Positions 34,888-41,808 of a DNA stretch of 64,000 nucleotides are shown here, piece after piece. Position 1 is the first letter of the stretch. Each line of letters opens with the position of its first letter. This DNA comes from a virus, in the IMG/VR virus record IMGVR_UViG_3300021185_003494, positions 1 to 64,000 of that record; one strand, given 5' to 3'. The notes below the pieces were generated by a model. It worked only from the letters and a program-made list of their open reading frames with translations. It had not been told where the DNA came from and did not search any database. The position numbers were made by a program, and so were the translations under genes.

Positions 34888-34972
34888 GCGCCTGTGGTGA
34901 AATTGGTAGACACGCTAGATTTAGGTTCTAGTGCTTTACGGCGTGGGGGTTCAAGTCCCTCCAGGCGCACCA
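34888..34972 (+). tRNA. tRNA-Leu (TAG)
   Basis: Class II tRNA; acceptor GCGCCTG / CAGGCGC, anticodon stem CTAGA/TCTAG with loop TTTAGGT, long variable arm, CCA encoded. Reads CTA/CTG. Confidence 0.93.
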
Positions 34973-35161
34973 AGATAGGGTTGTTACTTAATAAACACGC
35001 ATAGGGCCACGGTTAGCCTTATAGGACATAAAAAGACGATAAAACTAATATAGAAACACCTCTATTTCCAATTTGGAAATTTGTGAAGATAAAAACGGAC
35101 AGTGTAGAGGCACACAACTAGGAAAACATATAGAGAATATTATAAGTATATAGGATAATAA
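34973..35161 (+). other. Intergenic segment with nested inverted repeats
   Basis: 189 nt between tRNA-Leu and a small gene. It contains a 17-base palindrome with an odd centre (35064-35080, stem ATTTCCAA/TTGGAAAT) inside an outer CCTCTA (35059-35064) / TAGAGG (35105-35110) pairing. No convincing promoter or ORF. Could be a small structured RNA or mRNA leader. Confidence 0.3.
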
Positions 35162-35362
35162 ATGAGACAACAATTACTAGAAGCATTACGAAGCCATGCA
35201 GATGGCCAAATAGCAAAACACAAGGCAAATGTCGAAGTGTATTTGCATCAAGTGGTTGGTATAGGAGAACATAGTGATATCGTAACAACACTTGAACTTG
35301 AAATAGAACAGATTGCAAAGTACGAAGAACAACTACAAGTACTTGATAAATATTTCAAGTAA
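35162..35362 (+). CDS. Conserved small helical phage protein
   Basis: 66 residues: MRQQLLEALRSHADGQIAKH, NVEVYLHQVVGIGEHSDIV, then TLELEIEQIAKYEEQLQVLD. A family with the GIGEHSDI signature is widespread in marine T4-like phages and unnamed. The leader has TAGGATAATAA before the ATG. It stands alone among tRNA genes. Confidence 0.65.
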   Translation: MRQQLLEALRSHADGQIAKHKANVEVYLHQVVGIGEHSDIVTTLELEIEQIAKYEEQLQVLDKYFK

Positions 35363-35368
35363 CAGTTT

Positions 35369-35444
35369 GGGGCCTTAGCTCAGCTGGGAGAGCGCCTGCT
35401 TTGCAAGCAGGAGGTCAGGAGTTCGATCCTCCTAGGCTCCACCA
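35369..35444 (+). tRNA. tRNA-Ala (TGC)
   Basis: Acceptor GGGGCCT / AGGCTCC, anticodon stem CCTGC/GCAGG with loop TTTGCAA, CCA encoded. Starts 6 nt after the stop of the preceding gene. Confidence 0.93.
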
Positions 35445-35452
35445 AACTTTTT

Positions 35453-35484
35453 AAACCCTTAACTAACTTAGTTGAGGGTTTTTT
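35453..35484 (+). terminator. Terminator inside the tRNA cluster
   Basis: Stem AAACCCTTAACT / AGTTGAGGGTTT with one G-T pair, loop AACTT-like, followed by a six-T run. Confidence 0.8.
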
Positions 35485-35494
35485 GGGTGAAAGA

Positions 35495-35570
35495 TCCCTG
35501 TTAGCTCAGTTGGTAGAGCAATTGACTGTTAATCAATTTGTCGCTGGTTCGAGCCCAGCACAGGGAGCCA
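35495..35570 (+). tRNA. tRNA-Asn (GTT)
   Basis: Acceptor TCCCTGT / ACAGGGA, anticodon stem ATTGA/TCAAT with loop CTGTTAA, CCA encoded. Confidence 0.92.
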
Positions 35571-35579
35571 AACGCGAAA

Positions 35580-35667
35580 GGAGAGGTGGTAGAGTGGTCG
35601 ATTACGTTGGTCTTGAAAACCAATGAACAGCAATGTTCCGTGGGTTCGAATCCCACCCTCTCCGCCA
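35580..35667 (+). tRNA. tRNA-Ser (TGA)
   Basis: Class II; acceptor GGAGAGG / CCTCTCC, anticodon stem TTGGT/ACCAA with loop CTTGAAA, variable arm, CCA encoded. Its 3' end is 8 nt from the next start codon. Confidence 0.92.
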
Positions 35668-35675
35668 TATACATT

Positions 35676-36110
35676 ATGAAAGTTTTTATTACTATATTAT
35701 CAATTGTATTTGCAAGTATGGTGCATGCAAAAGAAGTTGAAATGAAATATTATGATTTTGAAGTTGTTAGGATTATCGACGGAGACACTGTCGTATTCAA
35801 TGCAGATTTTTTGCCAGCACCTTTAAAGCAACAGTTAAGTATAAGAGTATATGGAGTAGACACTCCTGAAAAAAGTTGGAGAGCTGAATGTAATAGCGAA
35901 GCAACTCGTGGAGAACAAGCCTCTAAATTTACTACTAAACTTATTGATTCAGCTAAAGAAATCAAGGTTGGAATCTACAAGTGGGATAAATTTGGTGGCA
36001 GAGTATTAGGTGACATATTGATAGACGGAAAGAGTCTAAGAAAGCAATTAATTAAAAAAGGCTTTGCCAGAGAATATTACGGTGATAAAAAAGAATCATG
36101 GTGTAATTGA
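35676..36110 (+). CDS. Secreted staphylococcal-nuclease-like protein
   Basis: 144 residues from the ATG at 35676; any earlier start would lie in the tRNA-Ser gene. Signal peptide residues 1-18 (ITILSIVFASMVHA). SNase fold: VVRIIDGDTVVF (about 27-38), IRVYGVDTPE with the catalytic Arg (about 59-68), GRVLGDILIDG and LIKKGFAREYYG. A calcium-dependent nuclease acting in the periplasm or outside, perhaps degrading competing or host DNA. There is no ribosome binding site in the 8 nt after the tRNA. Confidence 0.8.
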   Translation: MKVFITILSIVFASMVHAKEVEMKYYDFEVVRIIDGDTVVFNADFLPAPLKQQLSIRVYGVDTPEKSWRAECNSEATRGEQASKFTTKLIDSAKEIKVGIYKWDKFGGRVLGDILIDGKSLRKQLIKKGFAREYYGDKKESWCN

Positions 36111-36334
36111 TGTTTACTGTAGAGTTTAATTTTGATAACACTGAACTACGTGTATTGGACGATACAGGAAGACATGAAGAAATTATTATTAGCTTCATGG
36201 AAGACAGTGTAAAAGTAGAACAGTACAACGCTAAAAGTGATTTATATACAAACGTATTGATGTCACCAGAACAATGGGACGAAATTTTAAGTGCCATGCA
36301 AAGTACTGAAGGAGCATTTATTAAGCGGGCGTAG
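36110..36334 (+). CDS. Small protein whose 3' end overlaps tRNA-Gly
   Basis: 74 residues from the ATG at 36110 overlapping the preceding TGA by 1 base. VEFNFDNTELRVLDDTGRHE, then SFMEDSVKVEQYNAKS and MSPEQWDEILSAMQS. Unnamed family, similar in plan to small phage beta proteins. The last codons and TAG stop lie inside the first 10 nt of tRNA-Gly. Confidence 0.6.
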   Translation: MFTVEFNFDNTELRVLDDTGRHEEIIISFMEDSVKVEQYNAKSDLYTNVLMSPEQWDEILSAMQSTEGAFIKRA

Positions 36335-36399
36335 CTCAGTGGTAGAGCCTTTCGTTGCCAACGAAACTGTCGTGAGTTCGAATCTCATCGCCCGCTCCA
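36325..36399 (+). tRNA. tRNA-Gly (GCC)
   Basis: Acceptor GCGGGCG / CGCCCGC, anticodon stem TTTCG/CGAAA with loop TTGCCAA, CCA encoded. The T8-A9-G10 bases are also the stop codon of the upstream gene. Confidence 0.93.
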
Positions 36400-36403
36400 A
36401 TAT

Positions 36404-36480
36404 AGAGACATAGCTCAGTTGGTTAGAGCATTCGCCTGATAAGCGAAAGGTCGGTGGTTCGAGTCCACTTGTCTCTACCA
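36404..36480 (+). tRNA. tRNA-Ile (GAT)
   Basis: Acceptor AGAGACA / TGTCTCT, anticodon stem TTCGC/GCGAA with loop CTGATAA, CCA encoded. Confidence 0.93.
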
Positions 36481-36502
36481 CGTGACAATAAATTACAACT
36501 AC

Positions 36503-36579
36503 GCGGTTGTAGCTCAGTTGGTTAGAGTATCGGCCTGTCACGCCGAGGGTCGCGGGTTCGAGTCCCGTCAACCGCGCCA
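36503..36579 (+). tRNA. tRNA-Asp (GTC)
   Basis: Acceptor GCGGTTG / CAACCGC, anticodon stem with CGGC/GCCG and loop CTGTCAC, CCA encoded. Confidence 0.92.
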
Positions 36580-36597
36580 AATAACAAAAGGTAAAAT

Positions 36598-37623
36598 ATG
36601 AATATTGAATTATTAAAAAACTTATGTGAAACGCCAGGCATTGCTGGTAGTGAAGAAAATTTACGAAATCTTATCTTAGATGAAATTAAAGACTTGCCGT
36701 GTGATCATGAAATTGATCCTATGGGTAATTTAATTGTGCATTGTAGGGGAGCAGGATTAAACGGACCAAAAGTAGAGCTACTTTGTCATATGGACGAAAT
36801 TGGATTTATTGTAAATTATATTAATGACGATGGATTTATACACGTTCAACCACTAGGGGGATTTGACGCAAGAAATTTATTCTCTCGCAGGGTACTAGTA
36901 TGTACAGATAATGGCAATTACAAAGGTGTAATGAATCCTGCAGGATTGCCTGTGCATCTTGCAAAGCCAGAAGATAGAAAAAAAGTACCCAATCCAGATG
37001 AATTTATGATTGATATTGGTATGGGCAAAGATACCAAGGATGTTATTGAAATTGGAGACTACGTGGTCATGGACGAGCCGTTTCTAGAATTGGGAGAACA
37101 TAGAGTTGTTAGTAAAGCACTAGATAATAGAATTGCATGTTGGTTAGGTATTGAAGCATTACGTAACTTTAATGGACATACTGATCTTTACGTTGTATTC
37201 ACAGTACAAGAAGAAGTAGGCCTGCGTGGTGCTAAAACAGCATCTTATAATGTAAAACCTGATATTACAATTGGTTTGGATGTAACACTTGCTTGTGACA
37301 CACCAGGAGTACCAGGAAACAAAACTACTAGTAAACTAGGCGAAGGATTTTGTTTAGGTATTAGAGATGCAAGTATGATATCAGATAAAGAATTAGTAAA
37401 GACAATTGTAGCAATTGCCAAAGAAAAAGATATTCCAATGCAACGGGTAGCCTCTGGTGGAGGCGGACAAGATGCCGCAGGAGGCCAACAAATAGCAGGA
37501 GGATCTAGAGCTATTAATCTAGCTGTAGGCACTAGATATATTCATACTGTTACTGAAATGGCGGACAAGCGAGATTTGCAGGCTACTAAGGATATTTTAC
37601 TAGCCTATCTCCATACCCTTTAA
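36598..37623 (+). CDS. M42-family metallo-aminopeptidase
   Basis: 341 residues, the normal M42 size. These di-zinc or di-cobalt enzymes form dodecameric shells that trim peptides in the cytoplasm. All expected metal ligands are visible: His in LLCHMDEIGF (about 64), Asp in SKALDNRIAC (bridging), Glu-Glu in VFTVQEEVGLRG, Asp in GLDVTLACDTPG, and the last His in TRYIHTVTEM. AAAAGGTAA precedes the start, just after tRNA-Asp. It may recycle host peptides for phage protein synthesis. It converges on the ParB-like gene with a 24-nt overlap. Confidence 0.88.
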   Translation: MNIELLKNLCETPGIAGSEENLRNLILDEIKDLPCDHEIDPMGNLIVHCRGAGLNGPKVELLCHMDEIGFIVNYINDDGFIHVQPLGGFDARNLFSRRVLVCTDNGNYKGVMNPAGLPVHLAKPEDRKKVPNPDEFMIDIGMGKDTKDVIEIGDYVVMDEPFLELGEHRVVSKALDNRIACWLGIEALRNFNGHTDLYVVFTVQEEVGLRGAKTASYNVKPDITIGLDVTLACDTPGVPGNKTTSKLGEGFCLGIRDASMISDKELVKTIVAIAKEKDIPMQRVASGGGGQDAAGGQQIAGGSRAINLAVGTRYIHTVTEMADKRDLQATKDILLAYLHTL

Positions 37624-37995
37624 TATTTCCATAATATCTAAAACATCACTAGGCTTGGCATAGTAATCTGTGTCAAGCCATTCCTTTTTTGGAGTAATAT
37701 ATGGACAGTCATAACTATGATCTCCATTACCTGGCTCAAAAGTACAATAATTATGCACACGTGCAATTACAGGCAAATGTGTAATTCCAAGTTTAGGCGC
37801 CAAGTATATCCTATGATTGCCTGTATCTAACCTAACCTTTCTACTCCACACACCAACACCTAGAATTATAGGGTCTACAATTCCATTCTGCATTATATCT
37901 TCCATAAGTGCTAAATCATCATTAGGACTATAGGCATTATTTCTATATGGGAATAAAATGCTAACATGCATTTTTTGTATTAAGTTGCGATCCAT
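37600..37995 (-). CDS. ParB-N-like single-domain protein
   Basis: 131 residues. MEDIMQNGIVDPIILGVG and RLDTGNHRIYLAPKLG then ITHLPVIARV match the ParB/Srx N-terminal fold (I-x-P-I/ G-N-H-R). No DNA-binding or C-terminal domain. Such stand-alone domains can be nucleases, CTPases or small regulators. Last gene of the minus-strand run; overlaps the 2OG gene by 16 nt. Confidence 0.6.
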   Translation of the reverse strand: MDRNLIQKMHVSILFPYRNNAYSPNDDLALMEDIMQNGIVDPIILGVGVWSRKVRLDTGNHRIYLAPKLGITHLPVIARVHNYCTFEPGNGDHSYDCPYITPKKEWLDTDYYAKPSDVLDIMEILKGMEIG

Positions 37996-38534
37996 CTTTG
38001 TAAAAAACTTTTTCTTTCATAATTGCGTTGCTCGACTCTGTGCCAAGATTTGTCATTCGTTAAAAATATTGTACAGCTATTTGTAATTAGTGGAAGTTCT
38101 ATTACATCTGTTTCACTGTTACTCATTACGATTGTGCCGCCATCTTTATATGATTTAGGCTGTAAGAATACCTGTAGTGTCATTATAAACTCGCCTTTGT
38201 CTCTATGGGGAGGTTGTAATGTATTTTTGTCTGTATCGTCTTTGAAAGATTGTTTGGTAATATACTCTCCAGGAAAATAATCAAATATTTCGAATAGAGA
38301 TTGTGTAAATGTATCTCCTTTCAATATATTCATTTCATTATTAGGCTTTTTGACTGTAAACCAACTACTTTCTTCGTCAAATAAATCTTCCCAATCTAAA
38401 CTTTCATGCATTGCGAGAAATTTTTCCAAAACAGGTTCAGGAAAGAAGTCATTAATAACTATATACTTCCAAGGGTCAGTTACTAATTTCGCATTGGTAA
38501 TTTTATTTGTAATATGTTCTAAAAAATCAGACAT
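37980..38534 (-). CDS. 2OG-Fe(II) oxygenase
   Basis: 184 residues from the ATG at 38534 (a TTG lies just before). Double-stranded beta-helix with the His-x-Asp iron site in PPHRDKGEF (about 110-118), TLQVFLQPKSYKDGGTIVM, and the distal His in SWHRVEQRN followed by the 2OG-binding Arg of RKSFLQRW. Likely hydroxylates an unknown substrate. Overlaps the upstream radical SAM gene by 8 nt, so the two work in one operon. Confidence 0.8.
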   Translation of the reverse strand: MSDFLEHITNKITNAKLVTDPWKYIVINDFFPEPVLEKFLAMHESLDWEDLFDEESSWFTVKKPNNEMNILKGDTFTQSLFEIFDYFPGEYITKQSFKDDTDKNTLQPPHRDKGEFIMTLQVFLQPKSYKDGGTIVMSNSETDVIELPLITNSCTIFLTNDKSWHRVEQRNYERKSFLQRWIAT

Positions 38535-39597
38535 CAAAACATTCCTTCCAATCTATACCTCTAACTTTACTTAATGTATCATAGTATCTAATCATTTTAG
38601 ATCTCAAAATTTCCTTCTTTTGTTTACCGCTATTATATACAAGCAACTTGTTTACTTTTTTATTTCCTAAACTCATTGCTTTTTCTATAATTTCTTCATT
38701 AGCTAAGAAAGGTTGTAAATATTCTGGACTATAGACACTGCATGGATTCCAGTCTAAGTTTCTCTCATTACAAAACTCAACAAGTTTATCTAATTTATGT
38801 AGACTACCTGCTTGTAAACTTGTTTCAACATTACAGTGTATATTTTTATAACTTTGCATTTTGTCTATATTCTTAGTAAGTTTTTTCCACTTAATTGGCC
38901 ATCTAATAAAATCGTTAGCTTTGTCAAACCCATCAATACTTAGGTTCATATTCACTTTGTCAAATTGTTGTAGACATTCTTGTAATTTGCCACCAAAACT
39001 ACTTCCATTACTTGTAAGTTGGATAAGTGGCTTAGTGCTATGTTTTGCTACAATTGCAAGAAAATCATCTACTAATCCACGTACTGTTGGTTCTCCTCCA
39101 GTAAAACGTATTTTTTTACATTGTGATGCTAGTATGGCTATCTCTTCGAACTTTTCAGGATCTTCAAACCAATTTCCTGTAGGGCTAGTAAAGTTACGTC
39201 TATACTTTAAAAGTTCACTATTCTTTTTATTTTCTTCTTCTATAAGGCTACTATTATATGCACTACACATTATACAACCTGCGTTACAAATATTCCCAAA
39301 TTTAATTTCCATATCGTATACAGAAAATTCTGTTTTATCTGGATATCTGAAGTTTCCACTATGTACCATGCCTTCAACACCAGCCTGTTCATCCAATACA
39401 CATTCTTCACAGCCTTTAGCGAACCTACCATTAGATAGATCATTAATGATGTCTTTATAAAAATTACTATTAAGATAATCCTGTAAGGTATTTGTAGCAA
39501 CAAGAGGTTGTCCTTCAGATTCTTGCCAAGCACAACATGGTCTATAGACACCTGTACTACTAATACTTAAATGATTTAATGGCCATTTGCACTTCAT
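38527..39597 (-). CDS. Radical SAM protein with N-terminal twitch/SPASM-like Cys region
   Basis: 356 residues from the ATG at 39597, 5 nt after a TATAAATA on this strand. An N-terminal Cys region (GVYRPCCAW, CEECVLDEQ, about residues 15-75) precedes the radical SAM core: CNAGCIMC (CxxxCxxC, about 106-113), RFTGGEPTVRG (about 159-169), LTSNGS, LSIDGFD. The order, auxiliary cluster first and then SAM core, is typical of 'twitch domain' radical SAM proteins. No precursor-peptide gene is obvious nearby. First gene of the operon with the 2OG oxygenase and the ParB-like protein. Confidence 0.85.
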   Translation of the reverse strand: MKCKWPLNHLSISSTGVYRPCCAWQESEGQPLVATNTLQDYLNSNFYKDIINDLSNGRFAKGCEECVLDEQAGVEGMVHSGNFRYPDKTEFSVYDMEIKFGNICNAGCIMCSAYNSSLIEEENKKNSELLKYRRNFTSPTGNWFEDPEKFEEIAILASQCKKIRFTGGEPTVRGLVDDFLAIVAKHSTKPLIQLTSNGSSFGGKLQECLQQFDKVNMNLSIDGFDKANDFIRWPIKWKKLTKNIDKMQSYKNIHCNVETSLQAGSLHKLDKLVEFCNERNLDWNPCSVYSPEYLQPFLANEEIIEKAMSLGNKKVNKLLVYNSGKQKKEILRSKMIRYYDTLSKVRGIDWKECFDV

Positions 39598-39602
39598 AAT
39601 TA

Positions 39603-39610
39603 TATTTATA
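39603..39610 (-). promoter_or_regulatory. Late promoter TATAAATA, 5 nt before ATG (minus)
   Basis: TATAAATA-TAATT-ATG on the minus strand; leaderless mRNA predicted. The identical 16-base arrangement is found before the 41791 gene. Confidence 0.7.
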
Positions 39611-39628
39611 TACATACATAATAAAGGC

Positions 39629-39657
39629 TTGACAATAAATAATAAATGTATTATAGT
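39629..39657 (+). promoter_or_regulatory. Sigma70-type promoter of a small RNA and two tRNAs
   Basis: TTGACA (39629-39634), 17-nt spacer, TATAGT (39652-39657). The expected start at about 39664 is the first base of a 20-bp helix. Confidence 0.8.
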
Positions 39658-39663
39658 AAGTTT

Positions 39664-39762
39664 AACAGTTTAGAAATGCATACCGGAGCAGATACACCTG
39701 CTTTTCAGTGTATGGGACAAGGCCTCACAAGGGCGCAAGCGAGTATGTATTTCTAAACTGTT
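39664..39762 (+). ncRNA. Structured small RNA with 20-bp closing helix and pseudoknot
   Basis: The first 20 bases (39664-39683) pair completely with the last 20 (39743-39762), with one G-U pair. Within, AGCAG/CTGCT makes a hairpin whose loop ATACAC can pair with GTGTAT downstream (a pseudoknot), and GCCT/GGGC with loop CACAA, then GCGCAAGC with a GCAA tetraloop. The promoter start falls on base 1. tRNA-Ser begins one base after the helix, so RNase P cleavage would free the 3' end. There is no ORF. I do not recognise a known family. Confidence 0.75.
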
Positions 39763-39763
39763 A

Positions 39764-39854
39764 GGGTAGTTGGCTGAGTGGTTTAAAGCACCCGCCTACT
39801 AAGCGGACGAGCGTTAATAGCGTTCCTAGGGTTCGAATCCCTAACTGCCCGCCA
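39764..39854 (+). tRNA. tRNA-Ser with anticodon ACT
   Basis: Class II; acceptor GGGTAGT / ACTGCCC, discriminator G, CCA encoded. The anticodon loop CTACTAA after a CCGC/GCGG stem gives ACT where bacterial tRNA-Ser for AGY normally has GCT. The outermost anticodon-stem pair is C-A. Long variable arm confirms the Ser type. Reads AGT, which this genome uses heavily. Confidence 0.8.
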
Positions 39855-39858
39855 CAGT

Positions 39859-39933
39859 GGTCCCTTCGTCTATCGGTTAGGACGCCAGGTTTTCAACCTG
39901 GAAAGACGGGTTCGATTCCCGTAGGGACTACCA
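39859..39933 (+). tRNA. tRNA-Glu (TTC)
   Basis: Acceptor GGTCCCT / AGGGACT with a G-U first pair, anticodon stem CCAGG/CCTGG with loop TTTTCAA, CCA encoded. Confidence 0.92.
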
Positions 39934-39944
39934 CTTAATTTGGT

Positions 39945-40718
39945 TTAACTACCAATAAGTTTATCATAGCTATTACATGCTAATTCCTGCTTTGGTTCAT
40001 TATAATCATCCAAAACAATCATATGTAAACGATCTTGATCTGTATCATTATATACACAATGCAATCTTGAGACATCCATAAAACGAATATCTCCAATTTC
40101 CCAAGGAACTGTTCCTGCTTTTTCTTGAGCAAATAAACAATTGCTAGGATTCGTTAATGCTATATTATATGTCATTAAACGCCAAGCATTTTCGCCAGTA
40201 TCGCTATGTATACCAATCCAACCTCCTGGACGCAATAACATAAATCTTACACGATTTAATCTATCTGAAGATGGCCAGACATCTTTAAACCATTCTGTTG
40301 TCCGTGGACAAAATTCAGCAAGCTCTGTCCAGCTATGTTCTTGTTCCACTCCAGGATAATATCTAGGATTATCAGTATACATAGATCCAGAACCAGGTTC
40401 GCCTTGTGCATGCAGCGCCATACTAAACCATCCAGGATGGGCGTTAGCTCGCTGTTTTATAAAATATTCACTAGCGTTGTATGCCTCATCAACCATTTCT
40501 TGGACTGGTAAGTTGGGAAGATCAAACTTTAACGTTGGTGCTCTTGATTCCTCACTAATCCATTTAGCATATTCCTGCCTTATATCTATATCGCCTTGCC
40601 AGTTATCAAATTTTGTAGGCTTAGGTTGTATAAGCTCATAATGCTCATATTGTTGTGATTCTTTTATAAAATATTTTATAGTTTCAATATCAGCACGATT
40701 ATTATCATTATATTCCAT
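39945..40718 (-). CDS. 2OG-Fe(II) oxygenase-like (aspartyl beta-hydroxylase type)
   Basis: 257 residues from the ATG at 40718, which lies 5 nt after AATAAATA on this strand. The longer frame would begin upstream of that element. RFMLLRPGGWIGIHSDTGEN carries the His-x-Asp site, NIALTNPSNCLFAQE the beta strand, GDIRFMDVSRLHCVYN the distal His, and RLHMIVLDD an Arg. Single-gene unit between tRNA genes. Hydroxylation of an unknown substrate inferred. Confidence 0.72.
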   Translation of the reverse strand: MEYNDNNRADIETIKYFIKESQQYEHYELIQPKPTKFDNWQGDIDIRQEYAKWISEESRAPTLKFDLPNLPVQEMVDEAYNASEYFIKQRANAHPGWFSMALHAQGEPGSGSMYTDNPRYYPGVEQEHSWTELAEFCPRTTEWFKDVWPSSDRLNRVRFMLLRPGGWIGIHSDTGENAWRLMTYNIALTNPSNCLFAQEKAGTVPWEIGDIRFMDVSRLHCVYNDTDQDRLHMIVLDDYNEPKQELACNSYDKLIGS

Positions 40719-40723
40719 AGTTT

Positions 40724-40731
40724 TATTTATT
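40724..40731 (-). promoter_or_regulatory. Late promoter AATAAATA, 5 nt before ATG (minus)
   Basis: AATAAATA-AAACT-ATG on the minus strand. It lies back to back with the plus-strand early promoter at 40745. Confidence 0.65.
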
Positions 40732-40744
40732 ATAAATAAAACTG

Positions 40745-40773
40745 TTGACAATTACATTAACAGGTGTTATATT
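40745..40773 (+). promoter_or_regulatory. Sigma70-type promoter of tRNA-Gln
   Basis: TTGACA (40745-40750), 17-nt spacer, TATATT (40768-40773); the start would be a few bases before the tRNA. Confidence 0.85.
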
Positions 40774-40782
40774 AAATTATAT

Positions 40783-40857
40783 TGGAACGTAGCATAATGG
40801 TAATGCATCGCTTTTTGGTAGCGCAGAGTATAGGTTCGAGTCCTATCGTTCCAGCCA
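40783..40857 (+). tRNA. tRNA-Gln (TTG)
   Basis: Acceptor TGGAACG / CGTTCCA, anticodon loop TTTTGGT, T-arm GGTTCGAGT, CCA encoded. The CCA end directly abuts the stop codon of the opposite-strand gene at 40858. Confidence 0.9.
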
Positions 40858-41154
40858 TTACTTCTTTTTACAATATATTTGACAAGTTTTTAAAACTGAG
40901 CCCTGTGGGTTTTCATGCGAAGGGAAAACTTCCCTGAACATTTTATCATCCAGTATTTTGTCAATAGAATGTTTGTCAATATTATTCCAATCTGGATCAT
41001 CTTTAAATTTGTCTGTAAGTACTTTATCTTCAATAGGATGTTTTTCATCATAATGGGATGCCAAGTGACAACATGGCCATACTCTGCCCTGTGCAGTAAC
41101 TTCAAACATTTTTCTATATGACAAATGTATCACGTGGCAATCAAGACAGGACAT
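40858..41154 (-). CDS. SPASM-like half of a split radical SAM protein
   Basis: 98 residues from an ATG that overlaps the end of the 41141 gene by 14 nt. MSCLDCHVIHLSYRK, then VTAQGRVWPCCHLASH and CQIYCKKK give the Cys pattern of the auxiliary-cluster domain, which in the homologues at 8448 and 54803 is fused to the core. The frame is +1 relative to the upstream gene. It may be a genuine two-subunit form, a recent frameshift or a sequence error. Confidence 0.6.
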   Translation of the reverse strand: MSCLDCHVIHLSYRKMFEVTAQGRVWPCCHLASHYDEKHPIEDKVLTDKFKDDPDWNNIDKHSIDKILDDKMFREVFPSHENPQGSVLKTCQIYCKKK

Positions 41155-41791
41155 TTAAAATACTCTCCACTCTATTGCGAAGTTCAGGTGTCAATCTACC
41201 ATGAAATCCTCTGTTTATGATAAAGCTAATTTTAATATCTAAGTCATCAGCTATTTGTTTGGCTTCTTCTATTTGATGCCAATTCCATTCAAATATTATA
41301 AACTGCCAGTTGATTCTATTGCTTTTGCTTTTAAATGCTAACATATTTTCCCATGCTCTTTTAAAGTCAACACCTTCTCTATATTTCCAATTAGTGTCGT
41401 GATCAATACCATCAATACCAAATATAATTTCTATCTTATCGTATTCACCTATCTTTTCATACCACTTGGGTTGTCGTAATCCGCCATTTGTGTTTATTTC
41501 TATTGCACTAACATGATCAGAAGACTGCAAATAATCTACAATTTTATCTATCTGTGGATGCATTATAGGATCTCCAAACTCTCCACATAGCTGTGCATGT
41601 AAAAATTTAGATCTTGGCAATATAGACTTTATACTATCAAAACGATGCTTAAGAGTTTCCAAAGGAACATGTGTTGGTGTTAACCAATCAACCATTTCTC
41701 CTGTATCAGTATTTGTTCTAGGGCATGTCCTGCATTTAGATTGGCAGAATGTCGTTACAGCAAAGTCAAATGCATATTCATATTTGTCCAT
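41141..41791 (-). CDS. Radical SAM core half of a split enzyme
   Basis: 216 residues from the ATG at 41791, 5 nt after TATAAATA. Cluster motif CQSKCRTC (about 15-22), LCGEFGDPIMH (GGE-like), INTNGG, FGIDGIDH. The reading frame stops right where the SPASM region should begin; that region continues in the next overlapping frame. Homologous in plan to the proteins at 8448 and 54803 (both NTNGG/IDG and W-x-FIIF/W-x-W signatures). Confidence 0.75.
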   Translation of the reverse strand: MDKYEYAFDFAVTTFCQSKCRTCPRTNTDTGEMVDWLTPTHVPLETLKHRFDSIKSILPRSKFLHAQLCGEFGDPIMHPQIDKIVDYLQSSDHVSAIEINTNGGLRQPKWYEKIGEYDKIEIIFGIDGIDHDTNWKYREGVDFKRAWENMLAFKSKSNRINWQFIIFEWNWHQIEEAKQIADDLDIKISFIINRGFHGRLTPELRNRVESILNVLS

Positions 41792-41796
41792 AATTA

Positions 41797-41804
41797 TATT
41801 TATA
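41797..41804 (-). promoter_or_regulatory. Late promoter TATAAATA, 5 nt before ATG (minus)
   Basis: TATAAATA-TAATT-ATG on the minus strand, the same 16 bases as before the 39597 gene. Confidence 0.7.
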
Positions 41805-41808
41805 TTGC

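Noticed and set aside
35538-35675. Nuclease ORF extending into tRNA-Asn and tRNA-Ser
   Set aside because: Those bases form two good tRNAs, and the signal peptide begins at 35676.
36287-36580. Minus-strand ORF over the Gly/Ile/Asp tRNAs (reads like GLEPATLG...)
   Set aside because: This is the well-known spurious ORF seen antisense to tRNA genes.
39664-39762. Known ribozyme (hammerhead, twister, HDV-like) or tmRNA
   Set aside because: Conserved core bases of these families were not found by eye; left as an unknown RNA.
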